DNA of 64,000 nt from Symbiodinium natans (taxonomy: Eukaryota > Sar > Dinophyceae > Suessiales > Symbiodiniaceae), in NCBI GenBank assembly GCA_905221605.1, contig CAJNDS010002349.1, positions 248,001-312,000 of the forward strand, in the 5' to 3' direction. The notes under the pieces were generated by a model. That model did no database searches and was not told where the DNA came from. It was given only the letters and a program-made list of their open reading frames with translations. Position 1 is the stretch's first letter, and each line of letters begins with the position of its first letter. The position numbers were made by a program, and so were the translations under genes. Of this stretch, positions 10,560 to 21,989 are shown in pieces.

Positions 10560-11265
10560 TTTGTGAGAGATTGAGGTTGTATATGCAGCTTATATTGAGT
10601 TTCGATTGGCACGGCAAGGAAACCATCAAATAATACATAAAGGTCTGGGCCACATATATATGTATGTATATATATATATATGGCTTTCTAGGCATGTTTT
10701 GCACCTACCCGCGTCACCAACTATGCCAAACGTCCTGCATCTGGATAGGCGTTTACATGACCACGGTTGCGTAAGGTTTGGTGTCATGCTACTGGCACTG
10801 ATTGACAACGGTTCCCGTGATCCCTGTTACTGCCGCGAGCTCACACAAAAGCATGACGAACTTTGCCTTCCACAGCTCCAGCTGGAACCAGGCGAGCATT
10901 CTCCTGCTCGTGGAGCTCAAAGCACTTGAATGCCAACCATGTAGATGAAACGATCACGAAGCAGCAAGATGCACAAAGAAATCGCTGTCCAGTGTGTAGA
11001 TTGCTGCGGGATGTGCCGTAGCGTTATAGGTCCCATCCCCCGAGAATGCCACATTCCAGCAGCATCAGGAGTCTGAGGCACTCGCTTTCAAACCGGAGGT
11101 CGTCTTCCTGTCAGGTCCACAGGCGCCCTACGAGTGCACATGCTTTGCAAACAAGGTCAACCCGGGAACTCGAAAACCAAACCAAGAACTTGGATGCAAC
11201 AGTGGACATCGTGCGCAAGTCGTTGAATAAATCTTCGTAACCTCTCCTCACGGCTCCGTCGAGTC
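10560..11265. other. No supported gene; short TA microsatellite
   Basis: Contains CATATATATGTATGTATATATATATATATGG at 10651-10682. The 107-codon plus frame beginning at 10606 runs across that microsatellite and has no recognisable domain. Confidence 0.4.
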
Positions 11266-11520
11266 TTCTTACACGTAGCCTCCTACGTCTGGACACGCCG
11301 GCCTCGTCAAGTCCTCCGTTGGCTGTTTTGTCATCCTCTTGTAGCCTCTTCCGTCAGGACCCACCCCGTCAAGTCCGTTTAGCCTCTGCAGTTCTCCTGT
11401 GAACCTGATGGTCCCCGTCAAGTCTTCCAATGACCTTTTGGTCTTCGCATAGCATAGCTTCTTCCGTCAAGACCCGCCACGTCAAGTCTTTTGGCCCTCT
11501 TCCGTTCTCCTCCGTTTGAC
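11265..11520. repeat. Minisatellite with CCCGTCAAGTC words, about 60 bp spacing
   Basis: Loose repeats containing CTCCGT, GTCAAGTCYTCC, TAGCCTCTTCCGTC and GGACCCACC, at least four units with strong divergence. Confidence 0.7.
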
Positions 11521-11534
11521 CACGCCTGCGAATT

Positions 11535-11775
11535 TAAGTCCCCACCCCTGGTGAAAGATGAGGGGTCTATCTTTCAGCCCACCCCTGGTGGAAGAGGAAG
11601 GATCTGTCTTTCACCCCACAGCTACGGGCGGTGAAAGATGAGGTGTGCATCTTCCACTCCACACCGGGTGAAGATGAGGGGTCAGTCTTTAGACGAGGGG
11701 TGTCATTCGGGGTCCATCTTTCAACCCTAGCCCTGGTGAAATATGAGGGCTCTATCTTTCACCCCACCCACGCCA
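11535..11775. repeat. Minisatellite of GGTGAAAGATGAGGGGTC units
   Basis: Five or so units of about 45-50 bp, each pairing GGTGAAAGATGAGG with a following ATCTTTCACCCC, so each unit can form a small hairpin. Confidence 0.78.
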
Positions 11776-12469
11776 TCTTCCGTTGACCGTCTCCTCTTCG
11801 CACCCTCTACCGTCAAAACATGATGGGATGTCGCGCCTTGCGCGGTGGGGCACTATAAACCCGGAAGCTTTAGACTTTAGACGTCGAGAACCGGAAGCTT
11901 TACGCCCATTCTGGGTCCCATCCCGTCCTTCCCCCGCCCCGCCCCCTCCCAGAGAGGTCCGGCCTGGTGGGCAAGCCGCTCAAGTGCTCAGCGGCCGTAC
12001 TCATGGGGGCCCGCTTTCAGACTAACACTGTGGCTCGCTCTAGCGCGAAAGAGGACTTGCAGGAACTGGAATTGGGTCGAATGTTCTCTGCAAAGGAAAC
12101 CATGTCCGGGCTTGGAAGTCTACAGTCTGCATGAAGACTCTGCAACCACTACATTAACTAGATTTGTTAGCGCCCGCAAAGAGCATACTTCCACAAATTT
12201 TGGCACGAACGAATTAAGTTCTCAGAGCCGGTGTGCGCAAAGGAGGAGGTCTTGCTGTTACTGATGTCTCTGTTCCCTTCCATAAACATGCAACCTGCAC
12301 TCTGTGGGCTGGTTTTCGCAGAAGAAGTCAGAACATCGGACTGCCTTAGCTGGCGCAAATGGTCAACCCGTAGCATGAGACAGCTCAAATGTGTAACGAG
12401 CCGAGTTGCAATTGCAGCGCGGTAATAAATGCCGTATCGTCAAGGAGACTCTTCTTCCACGCCTAATTA

Positions 12470-12714
12470 CACACACCCACACACACACACACACCCACCC
12501 ACGCACGCACGCACGCCTGCCCGCCCGCCCGCCCGCCCGCCCGCCCGCACCCCGCGCGCGCTGCGCAGGCGCGCGCACAAACACGCACACACCACACACC
12601 CACACACCCACACACCCACACACCCACACACCCACACACCCCACACACCCACACACCCACACACACCACACCCACACCACACACCCACACCACACACACC
12701 CACACACACACACA

Positions 12715-12791
<77 letters not shown>

Positions 12792-12880
12792 CGACACACA
12801 GCGACACACAGCGACACCCAGACACCCAGACACCCAGACACCCAGACACCCAGACACCCAGACACAGACGCACTCGAAGC
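12470..12880. repeat. CA and CCCACACA microsatellite complex
   Basis: ACACACCC blocks, a GC-rich CCCG run near 12520-12545, a long pure CA tract at about 12715-12790, then GCGACACACA and CAGACACC units. It creates His/Thr/Pro-rich frames on one strand and Cys/Val-rich frames on the other; none is credible coding. Confidence 0.97.
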
Positions 12881-13017
12881 GTGACAAAAAGAAGCTCTGG
12901 CCTCAAAGAGTCTCCAACCGACAGGCCGATGTCCTTTGCATTCTTCACCTCTTCAAGCGCCAAAAGGCACGCGCTAAATTCAAAAGCACCAGAGAGGCGA
13001 GAGCTTTCTCTCACAGA

Positions 13018-13112
13018 GCGAGACACAGAGAGAGAGAGAGAGAGAGAGACAGAGGGAGAGAGGGAGAGAGAGAGAGAGAGAGAGAGGGAAGAGAGAGAGA
13101 GAGAGAGCACCT
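13018..13112. repeat. GA microsatellite
   Basis: About 90 bp of near-pure AG dinucleotides with a few GGG interruptions. Confidence 0.97.
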
Positions 13113-13341
13113 CCTTTGTGATTTCGTCCTCCTCCACTGCCTTGATGCCGTGCCTGGTGTGGCTAGCACATTCCAAAGTCTGCAGTCACTATATCCGATA
13201 TTGAATGCGGGCAGTATTGCCGTGGATTCTGGGATGTTCTGGGCGTGTGTGGGCCTGTGCCGGATGAAGGCGTCGCCTGAGAACACGAGCCTGGCAGCGG
13301 CAGCGAGCAAAAGAGCGTGGGCACAACGCAGCTACGAACAG

Positions 13342-13395
13342 AGCTACTAAGGCTACTACAAGGCTACTAAGGCTACTAAGGCTACTAAGGCCTAC
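13342..13395 (+). repeat. 10-bp tandem repeat, GGCTACTAAG
   Basis: About five copies, the first two imperfect. Confidence 0.9.
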
Positions 13396-13756
13396 AGTAC
13401 CCCCAGACCCCGAGATCCCGAGATCAAGGCAAACTTCCAGGTTCCAGGAGCAGGCTGAGCTGCGGCCTCTCTAATTCTCAGCTCTCGCTTCTGTTACGCC
13501 GGCTCGCCGGCTGAGTTCCAGACTTTGTTCCCGGAGGTAGCTCGGGCGCGGCAGGCACCTCCAAAATTCAGAAAAACCCAGGTTTCACGGTTTCACCCTA
13601 CGGTGTGTGGAACTCTACCCATGATGGCCTCCTTATCTCGATCCCAAGCAAAGCCTTTCGGAAGCTCCTCCTCCAGGCCTCCAGCCAAGGATCAAAAGCG
13701 CAGCCCAAGCGCAGCCCAAGTGCAGCCCCTCCTCTTCCTGGGTCCCCCAATCTGAG

Positions 13757-14120
13757 ACCCGCGCTTGGGTAGAAGTCGAAGATGCAGTGAGAGCCAAGGC
13801 TTATGATGGCGGCCTTTTCAAGCATGCCATCTTCGAGACGCTCTCAGGTCAACACGCTAAACAGGCCCGAACATGGGTCATCAAGGTAACCACATTTGAA
13901 GTCACATTTGTCTCACAAAAAACAACACAGACAGTATCTGCAAGACTTGCAAAAACCTCCTGCCTGTGTCGAACAGAAGTATTGCAGCTGCTGGTCACAT
14001 GTTGGCAGATGGAGTTGCCAACACGACCCTAGTTTGTTGGGAAGCCTACGTGCCTGCTTTGACACCTTCGGAGCAAACTCGCCTCCACAGAGACCACGCG
14101 AAAAAAACCTTGCTATAGGA
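13757..14120 (+). CDS. Candidate exon(s), unknown protein
   Basis: A protein-like segment begins near 13757 with RAWVEVEDAVRAKAYDGG and runs to ARTWVIK, where AAG|GTAACC offers a normal 5' splice site at 13886. About 50 bp on, another frame reads CKTCKNLLPVSNR and then a hydrophilic segment ending HRDHAKK near 14110. I could not find a phase-consistent junction between the two, and a third frame is also open across this stretch, so the model is uncertain. No domain was recognised; the CxxC is suggestive only. Confidence 0.33.
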
Positions 14121-14919
14121 GCTCTAGGGACCATGCTGGGATCTTGGGACTCATTGCCTGCCCCCCTCCGGCGCTCCCCTGCTCCTTCCACGTGCCCTCC
14201 CATACCTCCTGAACTCATGACCTGCGTGGTGCTGCACCATGTGACATAGGACCTTCCGCCAAAAAGAACGTTCTCCGGCCCTGCTGGCAAGGCGTCGCGC
14301 ACGAGCGTTTACAATTTGAAGGTACATATGACTCATATGACCTTATGAGCAATATGAGCCCATCAACTGGCTCCAGGTGGAAGGCCAGCGGCTCGTGGGA
14401 AGTACACAGGCCCGTCCAAGTGCGGAAAGATGCCTCGACGGGCAAGAGGCGGGGAATTCTTGGGATTCGCAGCGGAAGTCTGCCGTGGCAAAGCTGAGCT
14501 TGCAACCTTGGCCAGGCCTGGGGCTTCTGTGATCCACACTTAGCACTTACGATGGTCGTGGTCTTTCTGAGAGGCAATCTGTAGGTCCTGTAGGTCTTTA
14601 CACGCGGCTCTCGCGCGATATTGGAAAGCAGCCAATGTACAACTGCAACGAGAGTGAAGGTCCTAGCCTTGCGGGGACCCAACAAGCTGGGCCGCAAAAA
14701 ACGAAGCACCATTTTGAAGGCACCAATACGTGTCGAAACATATATGCTGCCTCGGAGAAAAGTCTCCGAGGCCCGCGCTTGTAAGCATTCAATCGGACCT
14801 GATCCGAACAGATTCTGCAACAGTCTTAAATAATGTTGCACCCTCGGGATCTGCCAGAAACCGACGCTGAGAAACCAACGCTGTTTGCGGGAAAGAGGAC
14901 GGGGTGGAAGACTCCCAAC

Positions 14920-15110
14920 GTCCCCAGAGCATCTACCAGAGTGCTTTGCCAAGCTGGCAGTGCCTCGTGCTGTCAAACAAGCACAATCAGGAAATGTGTT
15001 TGCTTTTGCCAGTGCTTTCCGAGCTGCGGCCCTCATCAAGCTTCGACCGCACGGACACTGGCTCGATGACCCGAACCTTCACCGAAAACAATTGAAGGCG
15101 ATGTTCTCAC
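14920..15110 (+). CDS. Candidate exon, unknown protein
   Basis: A plus frame reads ECFAKLAVPRAVKQAQSGNV, followed by an Ala-rich helix-like stretch and HGHWLDDPNLHRKQLK. It has protein-like composition and a CAG just upstream that could be an acceptor. It may belong to the same gene as the candidate exons at 13.76-14.12 kb. No family recognised. Confidence 0.35.
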
Positions 15111-15232
15111 AGCGCACAAGTCTTTGCACGAGGCTCCCACTCCTGCGTGTCGCGTGTTCTCATTCGCTCCCAATCGCCTTTTGGAAGCACGTGGCACCTG
15201 TACCCTTGCTGGCAACCGGCTCCCACACGCTT

Positions 15233-15640
15233 CATGACGGGGCGCAAGTCTTGTCGATGATTCTCTCGAACTCTTCGACTTGCTTCGGCCTCACTGAATC
15301 ATAGCAAGCGGCAACAAGGGATAGGATTCCAGGATCGATAGGCAAGTGAGCAAGGACTGTTTCTGGCCGGCCAACACCAAGGCTGAGGCTCCAGAAAGTT
15401 GCGGACATAGTGAACATCGTCAATCTTGCCTGTCATGATGATCTGTACAAGTCCTCTAGAACTCTTGGGTTTGGGAGTCCTGCAAGGTGGTGCGGGACCC
15501 AGGACGGATGGAGCATGGGAAACGGCTCGGTGAGCTTGTCGAGCTTGGATAGCACATTGGACTTGGCTTTCGCGGGCAGCTCCTCCGCTTTGATCTGGAC
15601 TTGTGACTTGACAATACTTGACACGTGCCAAACTCGTAAG
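15233..15640 (-). CDS. Candidate exons, unknown protein
   Basis: Minus frame 15433-15640 reads VQIKAEELPAKAKSNVLSKL and then EPFPMLHPSWVPHHLAGLP. In another frame, 15233-15390 reads FWSLSLGVGRPETVLAHLP and ends VEEFERIIDKTCAPS before a stop. They look like two consecutive exons of a gene read opposite to the 13.8-15.1 kb candidates. No domain recognised. Confidence 0.33.
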
Positions 15641-16394
15641 CAAGGATGTTGGACGATGACGCAAACGACGTAAACAATCTGATGATGCAAACCCCAGGCC
15701 TAGTGCAAATGTCTCAAAATGTCAAGAAGAAACGTATCTCTGAGCACTTGCCCTCTTCAGCTCCCTGTCCCTGGGACCCCTTGCAAACTCTGGGACCCTC
15801 CAAGGGGCGTGTGCCAGGATACCCAAGATTTTTGAGATTTTTCGCTTCGAACCCACAAAGAACTGAGCTGGCTTACCCCCCTGGACTGGGGCTATTGCCT
15901 GAACCATTTTCTAGGTTCCGTGTTTTCTCCTGCGTCGGCGGCTTGAGCCGGAGGCTCTGAAATTCAAGCCTCTTAAGCTGTCTTAAGCTTTGTCCTCCAG
16001 TGGCTTCCGTGCAAGTGTTGACATGGCCAGGTTCGGAGATCGATGTGCATGGAAACGACCAACGACTCGAGGAGGCTGCTGGAATGCCAGGAAATGCCTT
16101 GGCAGGTAGCAACAGAATGCAACAGATACCCTGGGCCAAGTGAGCTGGATTTTTTGGGGCCGGGCCATTCTCCAACCCAGTTTCCACGCTCAGGAAACTT
16201 GCCCACTCCTCTGAACCGGTGGGGCTCTGTCCTTAAGATTGTGCTGCTGAAACCCTACCAGTCACTACCACACTCTCTGCTAGCTGTGTAGTAAGGATGG
16301 GGCTGAACATGTTTTTTGGAGGTTGCCTGAAACAACAAACGGGAATTCCGGGACAGAATCGCCATCATGTTGTGGCAAGTGCACAACGTATCAA

Positions 16395-16670
16395 ACAACG
16401 TATCACAGCATATCACGGCCTCGTATTGGAAGATGTCGACCTGAAACCCCAAGATTGGGCCGTCGGAGATCCACACACCAAGGCCTCGTCCAAGAAGGTC
16501 CTGCACTCTCCCTCTTCAGTACTCTTTACAACTTTGCAGCTCCACGCTCTGAAGCGTGGGGTGAACGCATCAGGCAGTCCCCAGCTGTGGTCAGGTAGAT
16601 CACCTCCCCAGCCTCCGTGAAGTGCACTCGGCCAAGGACCGCGTCCTCATTCGGGGGGCGGGGGGGGGGG
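16395..16670 (-). CDS. Candidate exons, unknown protein
   Basis: A minus frame at about 16650-16530 reads DAVLGRVHFTEAGEVIYLTT followed by AGDCLMRSPHASE. In a different frame, 16500-16400 reads GRGLGVWISDGPILGFQVD. Both have GC-rich third positions. An opposite-strand frame over the second part is also plausible, so strand is not certain. Confidence 0.3.
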
Positions 16671-16813
16671 GGGGGGAAAAGCGCCCTTCGAATTCGAATT
16701 TGCATTGCAAGAGCCCCCCGACCTCGCATTGCATGATGCAGGCCCGCAGGATCCATTCCCCAGCAAGCTCCGCAGCCATTAGGCTTTAAGCGCTTAAGTA
16801 TCTTCACTCTCAA

Positions 16814-19800
16814 CGTGTCTGGTGGTGTGATGCCATTCAGTCATGTCAGGAGAGTCTCATTAATCGGGCTTGGTCACCAGGTCTGTGCGGGGTGCGAGTG
16901 GGAGCTTGCCCTCGCAATTGTGTTGTTTGCTACCTGTGGGGAGAACTGTTGCGGGCTTGCGATTCGTTCTCTGCTCCGCACCCCATGTCTTTCTGAGCGT
17001 GCAAGCCACAAGCAGTCACAACATCTTGAATAGATTTGAACCGTCACACCGTCAAGAACACATCAAGACGATGAAATTCGAAACGATTATGACAAAACTT
17101 CTCTGCGTGCTCACCTGGCGTGTGACTGCATCTGGGTGCTCTTCCTTGCCTGACATCTGCAGTTCATGGGCGTGCCTGGGCATTTCCCTCGCACTTTATC
17201 AGCAACAGCCGCTTCCTGACCATTTGCTGGCCTTCCCCGCAGTCTCTGGGTCTCCAGGTCTTTGCTTCCCTCCAGTCATGCTTGACGCTGCTTTGAGATG
17301 GCCAGTAGTGACGGGCTTTAGTCCCCTGGGCGCTCACTTGTCGGGAGTCCTTGGGCCTGTCTGCAATGCTTCAAGTGTTGCACTGAAGTTGTTTCGCGCC
17401 GGCCTCAGAAGTAGGGATGGCGTCGTGTCATTTTAGGCTCCAGGGTTCCTTTAGCGCCGCCCTCAGCAGCAGGAGTGTGCCGAGAGCTTGGAGCCAGGCC
17501 TCCCTCAGAAGTAGGAGTTGGCACATTCCAAACGCTTACTTCCTTTTCACCTGAGGTTCTCAAAAAGGATTTGGCCCGAATCTGCATAAGGAGAGGCGAG
17601 GAGAAGCAGAGTCTAAGATTCGGGCAAAATCTGGTGGACTTGTGACCATAATTGCATGCCGTCTGTGCCTGAATCACAACATCACATCTTGGTGACCACT
17701 ATGGGTGAGATTGGTTATTGAGAGCCCCAGCATGATACTTGAGAGGCAGGTTCGGGAAAAGGGTTTGAGACCCCCAACAATTCGGGCCATAAAATGGAGC
17801 CCACCATGTTAAAGTTAAGATGTCCTGCCCGGTCTGCCACAAAACTCCTCTGCCCTCGAAGGTCTCCGAAACACCCAAACCTCCCAGAGACCCCCGAGAG
17901 TTGAGTCAGCGTAACCAACCTGCGCCCTCATTGGTCATTTTAGATTTTGGAGGGCCCACAAGAGTCCCCAATCCCCCAGATGTTAACCCTTCGAGAATCC
18001 ACCCGAGAATTTGCTGGACAACTCGTCTCTGGGGGCCCTTCTGGGCAATCCCGGAAAATACTCCAGACCCCAAGACTCCTTGCAAGGCTTTCGACCAAAT
18101 ATTGGAGGGTGCTTCCCAACAAGATGCCAGTTCCTGCCAGTTCCTGCATGCTGGGTAGGGCAGGGCGGCCCGCAAATTCCTTATCATCTGTAGGCATGCA
18201 TGTGTTCCGTTTGCACGCTGCAACGCAACACGGACAACCCATTTGACATGGACGACCGGACGCTGCGCGAATGCATTTTTCAAAAGGGAAAAGGTGCTGA
18301 ATGTATTTTGGCAGAGGCGAAGATTGCATTTGCATTTTGGTTTCCTGCGTCCGGGGCCTGTCTTTTCCGTGCGGGGTCGGGTTTACTGTGGTGTTGGAAA
18401 GAGGCAGCTACGCGAATGCATTCACACGGGTTCAGGTCTATGGTGTTTGGGGAAAGAGGCAGCTGCGCGAATGCATTTAGCCAGCCTTGAAAAATGCATG
18501 TGGGCATGTTTCTTTAGATTCTGCATGGGCCCCGTGAGAATTCCTGCGAAACGTCGAAGATGTTGCTAGACAAAATGTTGCTAGACGTGTTCGGGCTCTA
18601 ATAGCTCTCCCTCTTTTGCAAACAAAAGCCCCCCCCCCCTTTCCAAACACAATGCTCGCATGATGTGTTTGAAAAAGACCCCCATGCTCTCCACCCCTCA
18701 TTTGCAAACACAACGTTCGCATGATCAGAAAACATATGCTTTGAAGCAAGCTTGCGCGGTCAAAAAGAGCGCAGGGGCTGGGGGAGTTGGCGGGGGGGGG
18801 GGGGCTTGCAACACAATGCGCAGGGAGGTTGGGCAGGCAGCCTTAAAACAGCTACGGGGTTAAGGCAAATCCTGGAAACAGCAGAAGCCACCAGTTGTAC
18901 ACCGCCAGCAGTACTACCACAACTACCACAACTACCCCGGCGGCTACCAAAACATCTCCGCAGAATCTACATCCTGCACCCTTCCCCACTTCTGAGGGCT
19001 AGGGGATTAAAAGTGCGGGGAGCAGCCCCCTCACCTGCAAACTCGCATGATGGGTTTGAAAAGCGTGTGCGCCTTCAAAATCCCCCCCATTTGCAAGCAC
19101 GATGGTCGCATGATGGGTTTCATAACAATGCCTTGAAGCAAGCTTGCGCAGAGCAAGGCAAACTCAGAAAATGCTGCTGTTTACAGTAGTTGCGACCTCT
19201 GAGAGCGCAGAAATGTTGCTATTTACACGCAACTATTTACCGTATTTGCAGCCTCTTGAAACCTCAGACATTCTGCTATTTACAGCATTTGCAGCCTCTG
19301 AGAACGCAGGAATGCTGCTATACACAGTATTTCTCGCCTCCTTTTCTCTTCCCCCCTTCCCTTCTCCCTTTCCCGTCCGTGCCCTGCATTCACACCTCTA
19401 AACCCACCACGATCGAGAAAACCTGTCTGCTTCATTCGATTTGCCCTGGCTGACAGGCGTCAGCCTCAACTCAAAGCCTGAAGCTCTTCCTTCAGGCTGC
19501 ACTTCCGCGCCACCAGCCAAGCAACAGAGCCAGCATGCTCATGTCATGCAGGAGATTCCCGTGTCACCTGACAAAGGCTTATCAGCATGCTCGCCTCTGG
19601 CCTCTCATCAAACGCACCAACCACTAGGTACAGCGTCATGGAGCTTCTAGGGCGGAAAGGACACCCGGTGACACGCGGTGATGCTCATGATGCTCAGGAG
19701 CTTGGGGGGCTGCGTGACCGAAAGGAGACAGCGGCTGATGCTCCTGATGCTCACCTCCAGCCTCGTCAATCGCGCCCAGACACTGGAGCAATTGGTGCAG

Positions 19801-20830
19801 CAAATGTCTGGATGCTCAGGCAGGACTGTCACAGATTAGTACTGAGCTGGTTGGCTCTGTAGAATATGTGAAGAGTTGAGACAGTCGAGACCAACCCGAG
19901 TTGTGCCTCAGAGCCTGAAGGTGCCTTCGGGTGCAGAGCTGTTTTATCTCACCCGCATCGACTTCGCATCGACTCCGCAGGACTGGAGTCAGGTGCGGTG
20001 CATATGCAGGGGCTGCCGCCCGCCGACATGCTCACAGCGCCTTCAGAACCCAGGCAAAGGTGCGAACGATTGCACAAAGGGGCAGACAAACCCTGTGGTG
20101 TTCTGTGTGCCTCGATTGCGAGCTGCCTCAGGGCCAGGACGGTGCTGATCACCACGCCCAACGACACAATGCCGGAGATGGCAGACCGGCGCGTGCTGAG
20201 GTGATCCTGTCGAATGCGCAGATGAACAAACTTCCCCCCCTCACGATCATCACTCTTTTTCAGTCTTCTGCCCCCCCCCCCCTTGATTAATTCGGAGAAA
20301 TGGAATGAATTAACTTCCGCAGAGCACTCGACTCACTTAAATGACCCGGCGCTTGGAAGCTTGCCTTGGCCTCATTAGAGTGCGGAAAGAGGGGACCCCC
20401 CTTGAAGTGATTTTACACTGTCTAGCCATGTCTAGAGCGCTTTTATTTAAGCTCTTTCAGGATTTGCTTTGCTTTTACTCTGATTCTCAGCTTCTCTCTC
20501 TGTCCTGCAAGTAGTGGACCAAGGACGTTCCCAGGAATGAAGACACCAAGTTGATGGTCCCGTAAAGCAGCATCAGAGACAAGATGACGCGGTCCTTATA
20601 CGGAGGGAAAAGCAACTAAAGAAATCACGGTTTGCTTGAAGTGCCTCCTGTTCGCGTCTGCGCTTGCTCTGCACTTCGCTGACTGCGCTCTCTCCGAGCC
20701 CTGAGATTCAGCCCAGAGGCGGTCAGAAGATACCTCGGACCGCCGGCGCTGCGTTTCGGCTCTGAGCGCTCTCTCTGTCTCTCACTCTCTCCCTCCTGAT
20801 GATGCGCTCTCTGCTCACATATGACAAGTC
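16814..20830. other. Long stretch without a supported gene; short local repeats
   Basis: I see no domain-bearing frame. Local repeats include three blocks with GCGCGAATGCATT (18265-18480), a repeated CTTGAAGCAAGCTTGCGC (18734-18750 and 19132-19148), several TTTGCAAACACAA / TCGCATGATG words near 18650-19110, and C or G homopolymer runs at 18630 and 18793. A short plus frame near 19715-19840 (a Leu/Gln-rich helix) could be an exon but is unsupported. Confidence 0.45.
19162..19345 (+). repeat. Minisatellite of about 48 bp, four divergent units
   Basis: Units share GCAG(G)AATGCTGCTATTTACA, followed by GTATTTGCAGCCTCTGAGA. Confidence 0.82.
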
Positions 20831-20832
20831 AT

Positions 20833-21833
20833 GACTCCAATTGGGGTTGTATAAAAACCCCGTTATGAATCTATTCATCCGTTCTCGGGTTATCGTTTTT
20901 TCTTCTTGATTATCGTTTTACAGGGTTTTGTAGAACAACCTACAACTTCATGCCTTAGAACCGAACACGCTTAGTACTAGCTTGGTACTGGAAACGCCGT
21001 CCCCGTGAGCCGGCTGGATTTTCGTTGATTTGTAGTACAAGCTTAGTACTGGAACCGCCGTCCCCGTGAGCCGGCTGGATTCTCGTTGATTTGTAGTACT
21101 GGAACCGCCGTGCCCGTGAGCCGGCGGGATTTCATTGATTTGTAGTACCAGCTTAATACTGGAACCGCCGTCCCCGTGAGCCGGCGGGATTTTCATTGAT
21201 TTGTAGTACAAGCTTAGTACTGGAACCGCTGTCCCCGTGAGCCGGCAGGATGTTCGTTGATTTGTGGTACAAGCTTAGTACTAGCTTAGTACTGGAAACA
21301 CCCTCCCTGTATGCCGGCTGGATTTTCGTTGATTTGTAGTACAAGCTTAGTACTGGAACCGCCGTCCCTGTGAGCCGGCGGGATTTTCATTGATTTGTAG
21401 TACCAGCTTAGTACTGGAACCGCCGTCCCCGTGAGCCGGCGGGCTTTTCATTGATTTGTAGTACCAGCTTAATACTGGAACCGCCGTCCCCGTGAGCCGG
21501 CGGGACTTTCATTGATTTGTAGTACAAGCTTAGTACTGGAACCGCCGTCCCCGTGAGCCGGCAGGATTTTCGTTGATTTGTAGTACAAGCTTAGTACTAG
21601 CTTAGTACTGGAAACGCCCTCCCGTAAGCCGGCTGGATTTTCGTTGATTTGTAGTACAAGCTTAGTACTGGTGTCGCCTGCCTGCCGCGATGCAGCAATC
21701 AGGCCGTTTTATAACGTTATCGTTTTTTCTCTTGATTATCGTTTTACGAGTCAGGGGCACTGCCCCAAACGCTGAGGGCAGCTCCTTTCATAAATTGAAT
21801 GCGCGGGGTTTTTATACAACCCCAATTGGTGTC
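20833..21833. mobile_element. TIR-bounded minisatellite element, about 1.0 kb
   Basis: The 29-bp ends at 20833-20861 and 21805-21833 are reverse complements with one mismatch (GACTCC against GACACC). Inside them, a direct repeat of GTTATCGTTTTTTC and CTTGATTATCGTTTTAC flanks the array (20889-20921 and 21716-21748). The middle holds about 12 units of roughly 60 bp, each with TTAGTACTGGAACCGCCGTC, GTGAGCCGGCGGG and TTGATTTGTAGTAC. There is no transposase frame, so this looks like a non-autonomous element that has accumulated a satellite. No clear target-site duplication was seen. Confidence 0.85.
20958..21678 (+). repeat. Approximately 60-bp minisatellite array
   Basis: About 12 units. Two sites hold a duplicated TAGTACTAGCTTAGTACTGG junction (near 21270 and 21590), so the array appears to contain a larger repeat of five or six units. 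Confidence 0.93.
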
Positions 21834-21989
21834 TGCACGTTGTTGTCAAGCAAAAACTCTCTGCTTGCGGCGGGGAGTCTGAAAGGTTGTCGAGGATGCC
21901 GTGAAGATCACACAAGTCGAAGAGGTTGCCACAGCCACAGCAGGCTGGAGTCCCATCAGGAGGAAGTAGGGCGAAAAGATAAGTCCTCA

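Larger units (their letters stand above)
8740..10560. repeat. Degenerate telomere-like and AAGGAATAAG repeat region
   Basis: A gene-free stretch built from variants of TTTAGGG, GGATTTAGGG and AAGGGAATAAGG, with CCTTATTCCCTAA forms in the other orientation. A block of about 70 bp starting GAAGATTTCGGGATCCCACCC recurs in altered form near 8725, 9645 and 9935. Clear TTTAGGG words lie at 9800-9845, and CCCTAAA words at 10447-10545, so the two telomere-like blocks face each other. Confidence 0.8.

Noticed and set aside
12406-13350. Long His/Thr/Pro-rich and Cys/Val-rich frames
   Set aside because: Direct translation of CA, CCCG and GA microsatellites.
14215-15039. 274-codon minus frame
   Set aside because: Composition is Arg/Ser-rich and irregular, it conflicts with better plus-strand candidate exons, and no domain is visible.
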